64,000 nucleotides of DNA from Flavobacterium potami (GTDB taxonomy: Bacteria > Bacteroidota > Bacteroidia > Flavobacteriales > Flavobacteriaceae): NCBI RefSeq assembly GCF_020026915.1, contig NZ_JAINUY010000002.1:124001-188000 (forward strand), written 5' to 3'. Position 1 is the stretch's first letter. Every line of letters begins with the position of its first letter. Below are positions 8,904 to 19,696 of this stretch, piece by piece. Below the pieces are notes generated by a model. The model saw nothing but the letters and a program-made list of their open reading frames with translations. It was not told the origin of the DNA and did not search any database. The position numbers and the translations under genes were made by a program.

Positions 8904-8911
8904 CAAAGATA
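8904..8911 (-). promoter_or_regulatory. putative -7 promoter element of rlmF
   Basis: The minus strand reads TATCTTTG, an exact match to the Bacteroidetes TAnnTTTG box, about 19 bp before the rlmF ATG. No convincing -33 TTG sits at the right distance, so this is tentative. Confidence 0.45.
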
Positions 8912-8935
8912 GGGATTCAATTTTTGTTTAGAAAA

Positions 8936-9087
8936 AGCTCCAGAGGAGCTCCATATTTATAGCTTATTAATTTTAACCAAGAAAGAAGCTCCGTAGGAGT
9001 GAAATGGCAATTTATGTTACCCTTCTGGGGCTTTGATCTTTAAAATTTGGAAAAAAAACTATAGATATATCTTCCCGCTGGGACTTC
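8936..9087. repeat. GGAGC-type dispersed intergenic repeat
   Basis: This 200-bp gap carries GCTCCAGAGGAGCTC, then GCTCCGTAGGAG, then CCTTCTGGGGC. These are degenerate copies of a GC-richer word flanked by AT-rich spacers. The pattern resembles, from memory, a GCTCC(G/T)AGGAG element seen in many flavobacterial intergenic regions. No ORF is visible. Confidence 0.6.
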
Positions 9088-9750
9088 CTAATCAAAACAC
9101 TCCATTAAAAGAAGGTCACCATCGCGATGCGTAATCGTTACAATACCATCTTTTTCGACAGAATTACTACTTCCGGTTCTGTACCCCATTGTTAGGGTAT
9201 CATCGTTTAATTCGTATTTTAAATTATTCGAAGAAATACCATTTACAACACCAATTGGAATCAAAGAAATTGGTGTTTTAGCTGTATACCATTTCTCGAA
9301 TTTTGTTGGTAAAAGAAATATTTTAGAATGATCGTCAAGAATTACGATTTTTAATAAATCTCTATATCGAACAATTTGAGTAAGATTTGTGATCGTGTGG
9401 TCGGCACGTTTTCCGGTTGCCCAAACGACATTTACAGCAGGAATTTTTCTTTCAATTAAATAATCAAAAGCTTTTTCTAAATCGGTTTTTTCCTGATCTA
9501 GCGTATGAACAATTTCGATAGGAAATTGGGTCGTTTTATAAATTTCAGGATCAAAACCACGATCAAAATCGCCTAAAAGAACATCTACTTTTATGCCCAA
9601 TTCAATTACTCTTTCTATCGCAGAATCCAAAACAATAACAAGCGGCGACCATTCAAGCAATTGTCCTAACAATTCAGGATTGCACGAAGCTCCGTTTGCA
9701 ATTATTAAAGCAGGTTCCTGATCGTCGCGGACTATATGGTGTGATGACAT
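9088..9750 (-). CDS. thiamine pyrophosphokinase
   Basis: Transfers pyrophosphate from ATP to thiamine to make thiamine pyrophosphate. Family motifs appear in order: IIANGASCN near the N-terminus, LDSAIERVIELGIKVDVLLG then DFDR (the conserved metal-binding GDxD segment, about 57-66), QEKTDLEKA (about 88-96, the TD pair) and ATGKRADHTITN (about 110-122). At 220 residues it is of normal size. A TACATTTG -7-like box lies at 9773-9780 on the minus strand, about 23 bp upstream of the start. It is a single-gene unit. Confidence 0.92.
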   Translation of the reverse strand: MSSHHIVRDDQEPALIIANGASCNPELLGQLLEWSPLVIVLDSAIERVIELGIKVDVLLGDFDRGFDPEIYKTTQFPIEIVHTLDQEKTDLEKAFDYLIERKIPAVNVVWATGKRADHTITNLTQIVRYRDLLKIVILDDHSKIFLLPTKFEKWYTAKTPISLIPIGVVNGISSNNLKYELNDDTLTMGYRTGSSNSVEKDGIVTITHRDGDLLLMECFD

Positions 9751-9790
9751 CTGAATTTTTTTGAATGAATTACAAATGTACGGTTTACAA

Positions 9791-9843
9791 TTTTAGAATT
9801 TAGAATTTTAGGAATACGTTCTGTAGAATTCTAAATTCTAAAA
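9791..9843. repeat. TTTAGAATT-word inverted repeat
   Basis: The left arm is TTTTAGAATTTAGAATTTTA (9791-9810). The right arm TAGAATTCTAAATTCTAAAA (9824-9843) is its approximate reverse complement. The arms are tandem copies of a 7-9 base word. The element fills the gap between the RidA-like gene and thiamine pyrophosphokinase and could form a terminator-like hairpin. Confidence 0.75.
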
Positions 9844-9852
9844 CATTTTTAT

Positions 9853-10308
9853 TTAGTAGGCTTTAAAAGCAACAGCATCAACTTCGATCTGCATTCCGTC
9901 AAGAGCTAGTTTGGGAACTGGGATTAATGTGCTGGCAGGAAATGATTTATCTTTCCAAACTTTGCTGATTTCTTCTTCCCATATTTTTAATTTTTCTGAA
10001 GAATGATCGACAATTAAAATCGTGATTTTCATGACATTTTCAGGTTTAAGTTGGTAACTGTTTAAAATAACGTTTAAATTTTCTAAAGCAGTTTTTGGTT
10101 GTGTTCTAAAATCGGGACTTAAAAGATGTTCTTTTCCCAAACCACCGCTTTGGCCAGAAATATAAATAAGTTCGCCAGCTGTTTTTACAGAAGAAGCATG
10201 GCTAAAACCATAAGGTGTAGGATCGAATAAAGATTCAGGATTTTTGAAAGATTGTGCTTTTGCATTAAAAGCATAAATTAGGATGAAAATGATAAAGGAA
10301 TGTTTCAT
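9853..10308 (-). CDS. exported RidA-family (YjgF/YER057c/UK114) protein
   Basis: A 151-residue RidA-fold protein. The signal peptide MKHSFIIFILIYAFNAKAQS would send it to the periplasm, unlike cytoplasmic RidA, which deaminates reactive enamines. Family features are present: GELIYISGQSG, QPKTALENLNVILNSY and the C-terminal MQIEVDAVAFK. The canonical RidA arginine within the R-x-C/A-V segment is not obvious at the usual place, so enamine deaminase activity is uncertain. The role may be ligand binding. Confidence 0.85.
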   Translation of the reverse strand: MKHSFIIFILIYAFNAKAQSFKNPESLFDPTPYGFSHASSVKTAGELIYISGQSGGLGKEHLLSPDFRTQPKTALENLNVILNSYQLKPENVMKITILIVDHSSEKLKIWEEEISKVWKDKSFPASTLIPVPKLALDGMQIEVDAVAFKAY

Positions 10309-10386
10309 GTTTTAAAAATTAGAATGAATACAAAGGTTTGTCAATTCTAATTTTTAAAACATTTACATATGTTGAGAAGCTGCTTT

Positions 10387-10830
10387 TTAATCCAATAATC
10401 TTCTATGATAATTGATCTGTCCTAAATGATAAGTCAAATGAGTTGACAGATGCACTAAAAAGAAACCTGTAGTCATTTCTTTTTCAAAAACAATTTGAGG
10501 ATAAATGTTTTCTAAATCTTTGTCATGTAAAGAATCTAGTGCATCATTTACCACTAAAATTGTATTTTCTATTTTAGAAATTAACTCCGCTCTAGGAATA
10601 TCTTTCAAAGAGAATTCGAGTGGACGATTTCTTATATAATCTGTTTTTCCAATTTCTGCTCCAATATAAGTATTTAAATTTCCAATTAAATGCAGACAAA
10701 GGTTTCCTGCTGAATTGGAAATGTTTTTTTCTGTAACCCAAATTTGTTTTTCGAATTCATAAGATTCAATTTCAAATTTTAGTTTGTCTAAATCCCGATT
10801 AAAAAGTGTTTTTAGTGTTTGTATTAACAT
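10387..10830 (-). CDS. DinB-like / DUF1572-type four-helix protein
   Basis: A 147-residue helical protein of the DinB/YfiT superfamily. His residues at CLHLIGNL and in HLSTHLTYHLGQ match the three-His metal site of this fold. In some members it supports bacillithiol- or mycothiol-dependent transferases. Its stop is one base from the next gene's start region: the GyrI-like gene ends at 10832 just upstream, so the two are one operon. Substrate unknown. Confidence 0.75.
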   Translation of the reverse strand: MLIQTLKTLFNRDLDKLKFEIESYEFEKQIWVTEKNISNSAGNLCLHLIGNLNTYIGAEIGKTDYIRNRPLEFSLKDIPRAELISKIENTILVVNDALDSLHDKDLENIYPQIVFEKEMTTGFFLVHLSTHLTYHLGQINYHRRLLD

Positions 10831-10831
10831 A

Positions 10832-11314
10832 TTAATTTCTGTTTTTTATTGGAATCCAGATTTCTTCTTCAGAAGTCGGATCGTCTTTTTTGTATTTTTC
10901 ATTCATTACAGCAAAATGAGGCCTTTCATCAACCACATATTCTGAATTTGGAAGCCATTCTGCAAATATATAATTGTAGGTTTTATGAGCTTCTGTTGCT
11001 GGCCCTAAATGAAGAAAAACAGCATATAAACCACTTGGAATAAGTAAGGGTTTCATTTCTTCTATTACATTTTCAAAATCTGGAACTTCGACAGCAGCCC
11101 ATTTTTGGAAGTTGTTTTTTGGGTCAAAATTGTCAAAATAATTTTCAGGATAAACTTCTAAAGAATATAAATTAGAATTAACTAAATTGTTGATTTCTTT
11201 TCGTTTAGGCATAAAACCATTCCATAATTGAAACGTTTTGTTTTCTATGAAAGACATTTCGATGGAATGACCGATTAGTTTTTTTTCGTTTAGAGTTTTG
11301 ATTAAGGGCTGCAT
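10832..11314 (-). CDS. GyrI-like / AraC effector-binding domain protein
   Basis: A free-standing small-molecule-binding domain of 160 residues (GyrI-like, the effector half of MerR/AraC regulators such as BmrR). It shows the duplicated SHS2-type fold with a KKLIGHSIEMSF start, AAVEVPDFENV, the conserved glutamate region, GLYAVFLHLGPATEAHKTY and a final EEEIWIPIK strand. No DNA-binding domain is attached. It lies between a DUF4249 lipoprotein (3 bp away) and a DinB-like protein (1 bp away) on the same strand, so it is probably their operon partner. Confidence 0.82.
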   Translation of the reverse strand: MQPLIKTLNEKKLIGHSIEMSFIENKTFQLWNGFMPKRKEINNLVNSNLYSLEVYPENYFDNFDPKNNFQKWAAVEVPDFENVIEEMKPLLIPSGLYAVFLHLGPATEAHKTYNYIFAEWLPNSEYVVDERPHFAVMNEKYKKDDPTSEEEIWIPIKNRN

Positions 11315-11317
11315 AGT

Positions 11318-12139
11318 TTATTCAATTTTATATTTTTGAGAGTCCGTTTCGCTTAGAGAAAAATACCCCAGTGGATAATTACTTTTGTCTGTAGTGTTGA
11401 TAATATTTCCTTTTACCGTTGCTGGTGGTGACTGAAATGGTCCACCAACATTAGAACCGGCAATACTTACCAGGATATTCATGTAATTGTAATATTGTTT
11501 TGAAATTCCGAAATGGGTGACTTCAACTTCGTCTCCAGCTTTCAGATCATCATCTTCTGTACTGCTGTATGTTTCATTTCCCTGATAAAATTTATCCTCT
11601 GAGACATAAAAAGTAGAAGTGACCTTACTTGAATAAACATATTTAAACAAATAGTAATTTTCTTCATCGGCTGGATCGGTAAAAAAAGATCGTATTTCAA
11701 TATCTTTTCCAGTAAAACCGCCATCATTTTTTTGCTCAACTCGGTTTATTGCCGCAACCGATTTTAAAGTTTCTGTTGCCGTATAGGTATTTCCTCCGCT
11801 GACAACGGTAAGTGTATAAGTTTCATTAATTACTGGTCTGAAATTGTTACAGATATAACGTCCGGATTTATTGTATTCAATAAAATTGAATCGTTCGTTT
11901 TTACTGTTTCTAACGACAATTGTAGCCCCTGAAACTATCGGGATTAACTGGTCGAAGTAACCTGTAGTCGTAGTCAGTTTAATGACCTGTTGTCTTCCTG
12001 TGGAGCCTTTTTGCCAATTTATTGCTGCTTCAATAACTAATTTTGGAGGCGCAGTATTTAAGTCAACTTCAACAACATCTTCACAGCTTGTAATGAAAAA
12101 TGAAGTGAGAAATGAGATTAAAAAAACTAATTTTTTCAT
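11318..12139 (-). CDS. DUF4249 lipoprotein, partner of the TonB receptor
   Basis: A 273-residue lipoprotein with lipobox FFITSC; the start is set at MKKLVFLISF (12139). It shows a Bacteroidetes DUF4249 pattern: CEDVVEVDLNTAPPKLVIEA, then beta-rich Ig-like strands and the late FFTDPADEENYYLFKY segment. DUF4249 proteins are nearly always encoded next to a TonB-dependent receptor, as here (30 bp downstream of it), and probably sit on the outer leaflet as substrate-binding or lid subunits, comparable to but distinct from SusD. Substrate unknown. Confidence 0.85.
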   Translation of the reverse strand: MKKLVFLISFLTSFFITSCEDVVEVDLNTAPPKLVIEAAINWQKGSTGRQQVIKLTTTTGYFDQLIPIVSGATIVVRNSKNERFNFIEYNKSGRYICNNFRPVINETYTLTVVSGGNTYTATETLKSVAAINRVEQKNDGGFTGKDIEIRSFFTDPADEENYYLFKYVYSSKVTSTFYVSEDKFYQGNETYSSTEDDDLKAGDEVEVTHFGISKQYYNYMNILVSIAGSNVGGPFQSPPATVKGNIINTTDKSNYPLGYFSLSETDSQKYKIE

Positions 12140-12169
12140 AACTGTATTTTTAATTTTCAACTTAACTTT

Positions 12170-14551
12170 TTAAAATTTGAAATTATAACTCACCGCTGGA
12201 ACAATTCCAAAAATAGACAATTGAACCGCTTCATTTACGCCGGTATCAACATTTTGGCGGAAGTTAATAGAGGCAGCATTCATACGATTATAAAGATTAT
12301 AGATGCTAAAAACCCATTCTCCTTTCCATTTCCTGTCTTTGTTTTTTTGAGGTGTTAATGTAGCAGAAATATCTAAATGATGGTATGCAGGAAGTCGGTT
12401 TTCATTTCGTAATCCGTAACTTGGAACCGTGATTCCCAGATATTCGTACTGTCCATTTGGATAGGTTACAGGTTGTCCGGACTGTAAAGCAAAGTTAGCA
12501 CCAAATGACCATTTTTCGTTTAAATTATAAGCAGTCGTAATGGCTAAATTATGAGTTTTGTCGTAAGCAGAGGCATACCATTTTCCGTTGTTGATTCCTG
12601 GTTCTTCAGCTGTTCTTCCCGGTGTCTGCTGTTCTGATTTTGATAAAGTATACGAAATCCATCCATTGAATTTACCTTTGTTTTTCTTGACCATAAATTC
12701 CAAACCATAAGATCTCATTTGACCATTTAAAATTACTTGTTCAATGGCGTTATTGGCGATTAAATCTGCACCATCTATATAATCCAGTCTATTTTGAATC
12801 TCTTTATAATAGGTTTCAATTTCTAAAGAATAGTCGCCGTCTTTAATGTTTCTGAAATAACCCAAAGCAACTTGGTCTGCAAGTTGAGGTTTGATATAAT
12901 TGTCGCTAGGCATCCAGACATCTAATGGAGTAGGAGAGGAAGTATTGGAAATTAATTGAAGGTATTGTGACATTCTGTTATAACTTGCTTTTAAAGCTTG
13001 TTTTTCATTTAATTGATAAGAAACCGAAAAGCGAGGTTCGAAATTGTTGTAATTCTTAATCACCTTGTTTTTTCCAAAATATTGAGTAGAACTTGGTGTT
13101 CCTTTTTCGTAAATATCGAGTTCTGAATTGAAGACAACGGCTTGATTGTTATCGTAATAGTTAATTGTTGAAGAACCTAATCTGTAGAAAAGGCTATAAC
13201 GAAGACCGTAAGCAATTGTGATTTTATTTGAAAGCTGACTTTCGGCATCCAGATAAACAGAAGGCTCGAAAGCATATTTTTTATCCAATTGATCCGGATT
13301 TATTCCAGAGTCTGTTCCGGTAGGTTTGATGGTTCCGGGGTTGAATTCATAATAGGTTCCATTAGCACCGTAACTCAATTTCAGTTTATCTGAAATATAA
13401 TGTTTGAAATCGTATTTTATATTGTAATTCTTGATTCCTGAATCCCAATTGAATCCCACAAAATCAAGATTTAATCCGTAGTAATAATCGCTGTAGATTA
13501 AAGATAGATTCGAAAATAATTTATCTGAGAATAAATGATTCCATCTTAGATTCAGAATTGAATTTCCGTATGTATTGGTAAAACTTTTGTTTAGTCTAAA
13601 AACATCACGACCAAAATAACCCGATAAATACAAACTATTGTTATCGTTGAGCTTATAGCTTAGTTTAGTATTTAACTCGTAAAAATAGGCAGCGTTGTCT
13701 TTGTTGTCTTCAGAAAGTTTTAAAAATAAATGAGCATAAGAAGCACGTCCTCCAATTAAAAAAGAACCTTTGTCTTTTACAAGAGGTCCTTCGGCAAGTA
13801 AGCGACTAGAAATTAGCCCAATTCCGCCATTCAAGTGAAAATCTTTACTGCTTCCGTCTTTTTGGTAAATATCTAAAACAGAAGAGGCTCTTCCTCCATA
13901 ACGTGCTGGAATTCCTCCTTTATATAATTTTAAATCTTTAATAGCATCCGGATTAAAAACAGAGAAAAACCCAAAAACGTGAGACGAATTAAAGATTGTA
14001 GCTTCATCTAAAAGAATGAGATTTTGATCTGCACCTCCTCCGCGGACATTAAATCCCGAAGCACCTTCGCCAGCATTCGTAACACCCGGTAGTAATAAAA
14101 TGGATTTTAAAACATCAACTTCTCCTAAAACAACCGGCATTTTTTTTATGGTTGAAATGGAAAGTTTATTCACGCTCATTTCGGGCGACTTGACGTTTAT
14201 CTTGCCTTTGTTTTCTGTTATAATGACTTCCTGAAGTTCTTCTCCGCCTTCCTTTATTGAAAAATTACTTTTTGTATTTTGATATAAAGTAATATTTTTT
14301 TGAATGGTTTGATAACCAAGATAACTGATTTCAATTTCGTATGCTCCTTTAGGAACAGAAAGAGAATAAAAACCGTATTCGTTTGTAGTAGTTCCAATTT
14401 TTAAGGACGGAATATAAATAGTAACTCCAATTAGAGTTTCATTGTTTTTGCTGTCGCTGATAGTTCCGCTTAGAGTGAATTTTTCTTGTGCAAATGAAGT
14501 GAAAATCGTTAAAATAAAAAGAAAAAATGTGCAGGTATTTTTTGTAATCAT
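12170..14551 (-). CDS. TonB-dependent receptor with N-terminal carboxypeptidase-regulatory-like domain
   Basis: A 793-residue outer-membrane active transporter. Order: signal peptide to about residue 21 (TSFAQE), CarboxypepD_reg-like beta-sandwich (about 24-110, with TLIGVTIYIPSLKIGTTTNE), plug domain (about 115-230, with ADQNLILLDEATIFN) and a 22-strand barrel ending in the C-terminal aromatic SYNFKF. The plug lacks the long extension of SusC proteins, and the partner is DUF4249 rather than SusD. It uses TonB-ExbBD energy to import a large or scarce ligand that is not identifiable here. Confidence 0.92.
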   Translation of the reverse strand: MITKNTCTFFLFILTIFTSFAQEKFTLSGTISDSKNNETLIGVTIYIPSLKIGTTTNEYGFYSLSVPKGAYEIEISYLGYQTIQKNITLYQNTKSNFSIKEGGEELQEVIITENKGKINVKSPEMSVNKLSISTIKKMPVVLGEVDVLKSILLLPGVTNAGEGASGFNVRGGGADQNLILLDEATIFNSSHVFGFFSVFNPDAIKDLKLYKGGIPARYGGRASSVLDIYQKDGSSKDFHLNGGIGLISSRLLAEGPLVKDKGSFLIGGRASYAHLFLKLSEDNKDNAAYFYELNTKLSYKLNDNNSLYLSGYFGRDVFRLNKSFTNTYGNSILNLRWNHLFSDKLFSNLSLIYSDYYYGLNLDFVGFNWDSGIKNYNIKYDFKHYISDKLKLSYGANGTYYEFNPGTIKPTGTDSGINPDQLDKKYAFEPSVYLDAESQLSNKITIAYGLRYSLFYRLGSSTINYYDNNQAVVFNSELDIYEKGTPSSTQYFGKNKVIKNYNNFEPRFSVSYQLNEKQALKASYNRMSQYLQLISNTSSPTPLDVWMPSDNYIKPQLADQVALGYFRNIKDGDYSLEIETYYKEIQNRLDYIDGADLIANNAIEQVILNGQMRSYGLEFMVKKNKGKFNGWISYTLSKSEQQTPGRTAEEPGINNGKWYASAYDKTHNLAITTAYNLNEKWSFGANFALQSGQPVTYPNGQYEYLGITVPSYGLRNENRLPAYHHLDISATLTPQKNKDRKWKGEWVFSIYNLYNRMNAASINFRQNVDTGVNEAVQLSIFGIVPAVSYNFKF

Positions 14552-14630
14552 TGCATTGATTTTTATTCACATAGGTAACAATTCTTGCTAAGATATGATA
14601 AAGAAACCATTATTGAACATTAGTAAGATA

Positions 14631-14662
14631 AAAAAAGGACAACCTTGAAGTTGTCCTTTTTA
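14631..14662 (-). terminator. terminator of idh
   Basis: On the minus strand a GGACAAC/GTTGTCC stem with a 6-base loop is flanked by A-tract and T-tract. It starts about 30 bp past the idh stop, a typical intrinsic terminator. Confidence 0.85.
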
Positions 14663-14691
14663 CTTATATCGAAATACAGATGTATTCTGAA

Positions 14692-16938
<2,247 letters not shown>

Positions 16939-16987
16939 TCATGGAGTTAACGATGTCAAAGATATATTCGGCTCAAAATGAGCGGAG

Positions 16988-16995
16988 CAAATATA
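16988..16995 (-). promoter_or_regulatory. putative -7 box of the idh promoter
   Basis: The minus strand reads TATATTTG, matching TAnnTTTG, giving a leader of roughly 70 bases before the idh ATG. The -33 element is not clear. Confidence 0.5.
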
Positions 16996-17135
16996 GTAAA
17001 AACACAACGAAATCGGTTGAGTTTTGGTGAGAAAAGAAGAAATTAACAGATTGTTATTTCGAGCTCGTTAAATTGCTAAATCGATGATTTTGATATTAAA
17101 AAATTACGGTTTTGTTAGTGTTCAAATTAGAACAT

Positions 17136-17174
17136 AAAAAAAACTCGTTTCAAACGATATGAAACGAGTTTTTT
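17136..17174 (-). terminator. terminator of rplS
   Basis: AACTCGTTTC pairs with GAAACGAGTT (10-bp stem, 9-base loop), with a T-run on the minus strand directly after the rplS stop. A-runs on the other side make it potentially bidirectional. Confidence 0.88.
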
Positions 17175-17193
17175 ATAACATTTAGATAAATGA

Positions 17194-17544
17194 TTATCTT
17201 CTTTTATCTTTAATCTTAGCTTTTTTACCAGTAAGTTGTCTGAAGTAGAAAATTCTAGCTCTACGTACAGCACCTTTCTTGTTGATTTCAATTTTTTGTA
17301 AAGCTGGTAAGTTTACTGGGAAGATACGCTCAACACCAACAGATCCAGACATTTTACGGATAGTAAAAGTTTCTGTGTTACCAGAACCTCTTCTTTGAAT
17401 AACAACTCCTTTGAAAAACTGAGTTCTTGTTTTTTCACCCTCTTTAATTTCGTAGAAAACAGTAATTGTGTCTCCAGCTCCGAAATCTGGGAAATCTTTT
17501 TTAGCAACGAATTCGTCTTGAACGAATTTTAATAAATCTGCCAT
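17194..17544 (-). CDS. rplS: 50S ribosomal protein L19
   Basis: A protein of the large ribosomal subunit near the 30S-50S interface. At 116 residues it shows the typical FPDFGAGDTITVFYEIKEG, FKGVVIQRRGSG and TFTIRKMSGSVGVERIFPVN patterns, and a basic C-terminus (GKKAKIKDKRR). The order trmD then rplS is conserved in many bacteria; rimM and rpsP, often present in that operon, are not in this one. A TACATTTG box at 17617-17624 on the minus strand suggests rplS also has its own promoter inside the trmD-rplS gap. Confidence 0.98.
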   Translation of the reverse strand: MADLLKFVQDEFVAKKDFPDFGAGDTITVFYEIKEGEKTRTQFFKGVVIQRRGSGNTETFTIRKMSGSVGVERIFPVNLPALQKIEINKKGAVRRARIFYFRQLTGKKAKIKDKRR

Positions 17545-17616
17545 GATAATTTAATTATGGTTTTTATATTAGAACAACATTCACGGATCTCGCCAGAGGT
17601 TGATCAAATTCGGGTG

Positions 17617-17624
17617 CAAATGTA
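17617..17624 (-). promoter_or_regulatory. putative -7 box of rplS
   Basis: The minus strand reads TACATTTG, matching TAnnTTTG, about 72 bp before the rplS start. This would separate rplS transcription from trmD. Confidence 0.45.
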
Positions 17625-17629
17625 AAAAA

Positions 17630-17752
17630 TAATTATGAATTATGAATTGTAAATTGTAAATTATTTTAACTATCTGATAAAAAGGTTTTTAATTGTAGTC
17701 TCAGTCACAGTTTTCAGTCGCAGAACTGAGACTGAAAACCAAGACTGAATAT
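17630..17752. repeat. CAGTCTCAG-word palindrome, copy 1, beside AATTGTAA doublets
   Basis: Tandem doublets (ATTATGAATTATGAA, TTGTAAATTGTAAATT) are followed by a left arm AGTCTCAGTCACAGTTTTCA and a right arm of reverse-complement words (AACTGAGACTGAAAAC, AGACTGAA). It ends 5 bp from the trmD stop. The same words recur at 27463-27566 and 32668-32850. Confidence 0.8.
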
Positions 17753-17756
17753 TTTT

Positions 17757-18437
17757 TTAATGTTCTTCCAACAAATCTGGACGTCTATTTTTAGTATGTT
17801 CGAATGCCTTGTCTTCACGCCATTTGTCGATTTTGGCCGCATGTCCGCTGGTTAAAACTTCTGGTACTTTCCAACCTTTATAATCTGCAGGTCTTGTATA
17901 GATTGGCCCTGAAAGTAAATTGTCCTGAAAACTATCTGTCAATGCTGAGGTTTCATCGCTTAAAACACCTGGAATTAATCGGATTAAAGCATCAGATAAA
18001 ACTATTGCACCCAATTCTCCTCCAGAAAGAACATAATCTCCAATTGAGATCTCTTTTGTAATGAAATGATCTCTAACTCTTTGGTCAACACCTTTATAAT
18101 GTCCACATAAAATGATAATGTTTTCATACATCGACATTTTATTGGCCATTTTTTGGTTTAAAGTTTCTCCGTCTGGAGACATATAAATGATTTCATCATA
18201 GTCACGTTGACTTTTTAAATGTGTAATACAATCGTCGATTGGCTGAATTGTCATAACCATTCCGGCGCCTCCTCCAAAAGGATAATCATCAACACTTTTT
18301 TGTTTGTTGGTGCTGTAATCACGAAGATTGTGAAAATGTACTTCGACTAAACCTTTGTCAATAGCGCGTTTCATGATTGAAGCTTCAAAAGGACTTCTTA
18401 ATAATTCAGGTAAAAGTGTAATGATATCAATTCTCAT
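17757..18437 (-). CDS. trmD: tRNA (guanine(37)-N1)-methyltransferase
   Basis: A SPOUT-class methyltransferase making m1G37 next to the anticodon, which prevents frameshifting. At 226 residues it has the full set of motifs: [66 protein letters not shown] and [13 protein letters not shown], which carry the trefoil-knot SAM site and catalytic Asp. The downstream interdomain linker and C-terminal helices are present. It has a well-formed promoter at 18464-18490. Confidence 0.97.
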   Translation of the reverse strand: MRIDIITLLPELLRSPFEASIMKRAIDKGLVEVHFHNLRDYSTNKQKSVDDYPFGGGAGMVMTIQPIDDCITHLKSQRDYDEIIYMSPDGETLNQKMANKMSMYENIIILCGHYKGVDQRVRDHFITKEISIGDYVLSGGELGAIVLSDALIRLIPGVLSDETSALTDSFQDNLLSGPIYTRPADYKGWKVPEVLTSGHAAKIDKWREDKAFEHTKNRRPDLLEEH

Positions 18438-18463
18438 TTTTTGTTGCGTAATTTTCTTCGGAG

Positions 18464-18490
18464 CAAAGATACAAAGTAAATATTTGTCAA
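18464..18490 (-). promoter_or_regulatory. trmD promoter (-33 TTG / -7 TATCTTTG)
   Basis: Minus strand: TTG at 18490-18488, 16 bases, then TATCTTTG at 18471-18464, a full Bacteroidetes-type promoter with a leader of about 20 bases before the trmD ATG. Confidence 0.7.
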
Positions 18491-18681
18491 TTTCTAAAGA
18501 TTTGTTTCCTACTTATTTTGAATTACTTATCAGATTTTACATCCATACAGTGTATTTCGTCGTATATATTATACATTTAATCGGATTTAATGTTACGGTA
18601 AACTTCCATGACGTTTATTTGAGAGAATTGTGTTAAATTTATATAGACTTACTACTAAACTTTAATATTAGCTTATTACTT

Positions 18682-19047
18682 ATGAAACAAACTTTACTTT
18701 TACTTGCAGTTTTAATTTTACAAACTTCTTGCTCTTCTACAGACGTTCACGACAAATGGATTGGACAGTCTAAGCAAAAGTTGATCAAAACATGGGGACC
18801 TCCTGTACGAGTTCTTCATGACGATCAGGATAATGAAGTCCTTCTTTATGCAGATCAAATTTTTACGACCAATCATAGCAATCAGGTTTCTGGTGATGCA
18901 GGCCCTTATTATTGGAAATATGATTATATGTATGTAAATAAATCTGGGAAAATTACTTCGTGGAAAAACGAAAAGCAGAAATTCCCACCTCAATCAGTCG
19001 ATGTCAAAATGTTAGGAATTGCTTCTCAGAATAAAACGTCCAGATAA
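18682..19047 (+). CDS. small lipoprotein, BamE/OmlA-like pattern
   Basis: A 121-residue lipoprotein with lipobox LQTSC (Cys17). The segment WIGQSKQKLIKTWGPP recalls the helix-helix start of BamE/SmpA-like domains, where a short G-x-S-x-x-x-L/V-x-x-x-x-G-P-P turn occurs. The rest is beta-rich, with paired tyrosines (GPYYWKYDYMYVN). Membership in that fold is inference; no Bam genes are nearby. It is a single-gene unit ending at a clear hairpin (19077-19120), with a divergent gap of about 240 bp upstream. Confidence 0.65.
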   Translation: MKQTLLLLAVLILQTSCSSTDVHDKWIGQSKQKLIKTWGPPVRVLHDDQDNEVLLYADQIFTTNHSNQVSGDAGPYYWKYDYMYVNKSGKITSWKNEKQKFPPQSVDVKMLGIASQNKTSR

Positions 19048-19076
19048 AAACATTCACATTTGAGATTTAAATCTTT

Positions 19077-19120
19077 AAAAAATAGTATTTTTAAATGTTA
19101 ATTTAGAAATACTATTTTTT
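19077..19120 (+). terminator. terminator after the 18682 lipoprotein gene
   Basis: AAATAGTATTT pairs with AAATACTATTT around a 16-base loop, followed by T-runs. It ends 10 bp before the FMN reductase start. Confidence 0.75.
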
Positions 19121-19130
19121 ATTTATAAAA

Positions 19131-19664
19131 ATGTCATCACTAATAAAAATACTTGCTATATCGGGTAGCACAAGAAAAGATTCAAGCAATTTTAAATTAC
19201 TGAAATATATTTCAGGTCAGTTAAAATCAAAATTTGAATTTGAAATATTTGAAGATTTAGATAAACTACCACATTTTAATCCAGATTTGGATACCGATAA
19301 TCCACCAAAAGAAATTATTTCTTTTAGAAATAAAATTATAAATGCCGATGGAGTTGTGGTTTGTACTCCAGAATATGTGTTCAGTCTTCCGGGAAGTTTA
19401 AAAAATGCTCTCGAATGGTTGGTTTCAACTACTATTTTTTCGGGTAAAGAAACTGGGCTGGTAACCGCTTCGGCTTCTGGCGAAAAGGGGCACGAACAAC
19501 TTTTATTGATAATGAAAACCTTAGAAGCGAAGTTCGATTCTAAAACAGAATTATTGATTCAGGGAGTTAGAGGGAAAATTAGTTCAGAAGGCAAAATTAC
19601 AGACGAACAAACAGTTGTTGCACTTCAAAACTTCATAAATAATTTTGAGAGTCATTTTTTGTAA
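19131..19664 (+). CDS. NADPH-dependent FMN reductase family protein
   Basis: A 177-residue flavodoxin-like protein of the NADPH-dependent FMN reductase group (azoreductase/chromate reductase relatives). The phosphate-binding loop is ISGSTRKDSSNFKLL (residues 10-24). The second flavin-contacting segment is CTPEYVFSLPGSLKNALEWL (about 79-98), close to the family P-E-Y-N-x-S-x-P-G-x-L-K pattern, with F in place of the usual N. Probable soluble quinone or flavin reductase. Neighbours do not identify the substrate. Confidence 0.87.
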   Translation: MSSLIKILAISGSTRKDSSNFKLLKYISGQLKSKFEFEIFEDLDKLPHFNPDLDTDNPPKEIISFRNKIINADGVVVCTPEYVFSLPGSLKNALEWLVSTTIFSGKETGLVTASASGEKGHEQLLLIMKTLEAKFDSKTELLIQGVRGKISSEGKITDEQTVVALQNFINNFESHFL

Positions 19665-19696
19665 TATATTTACTATCTGTAATTTATATCATTAAA

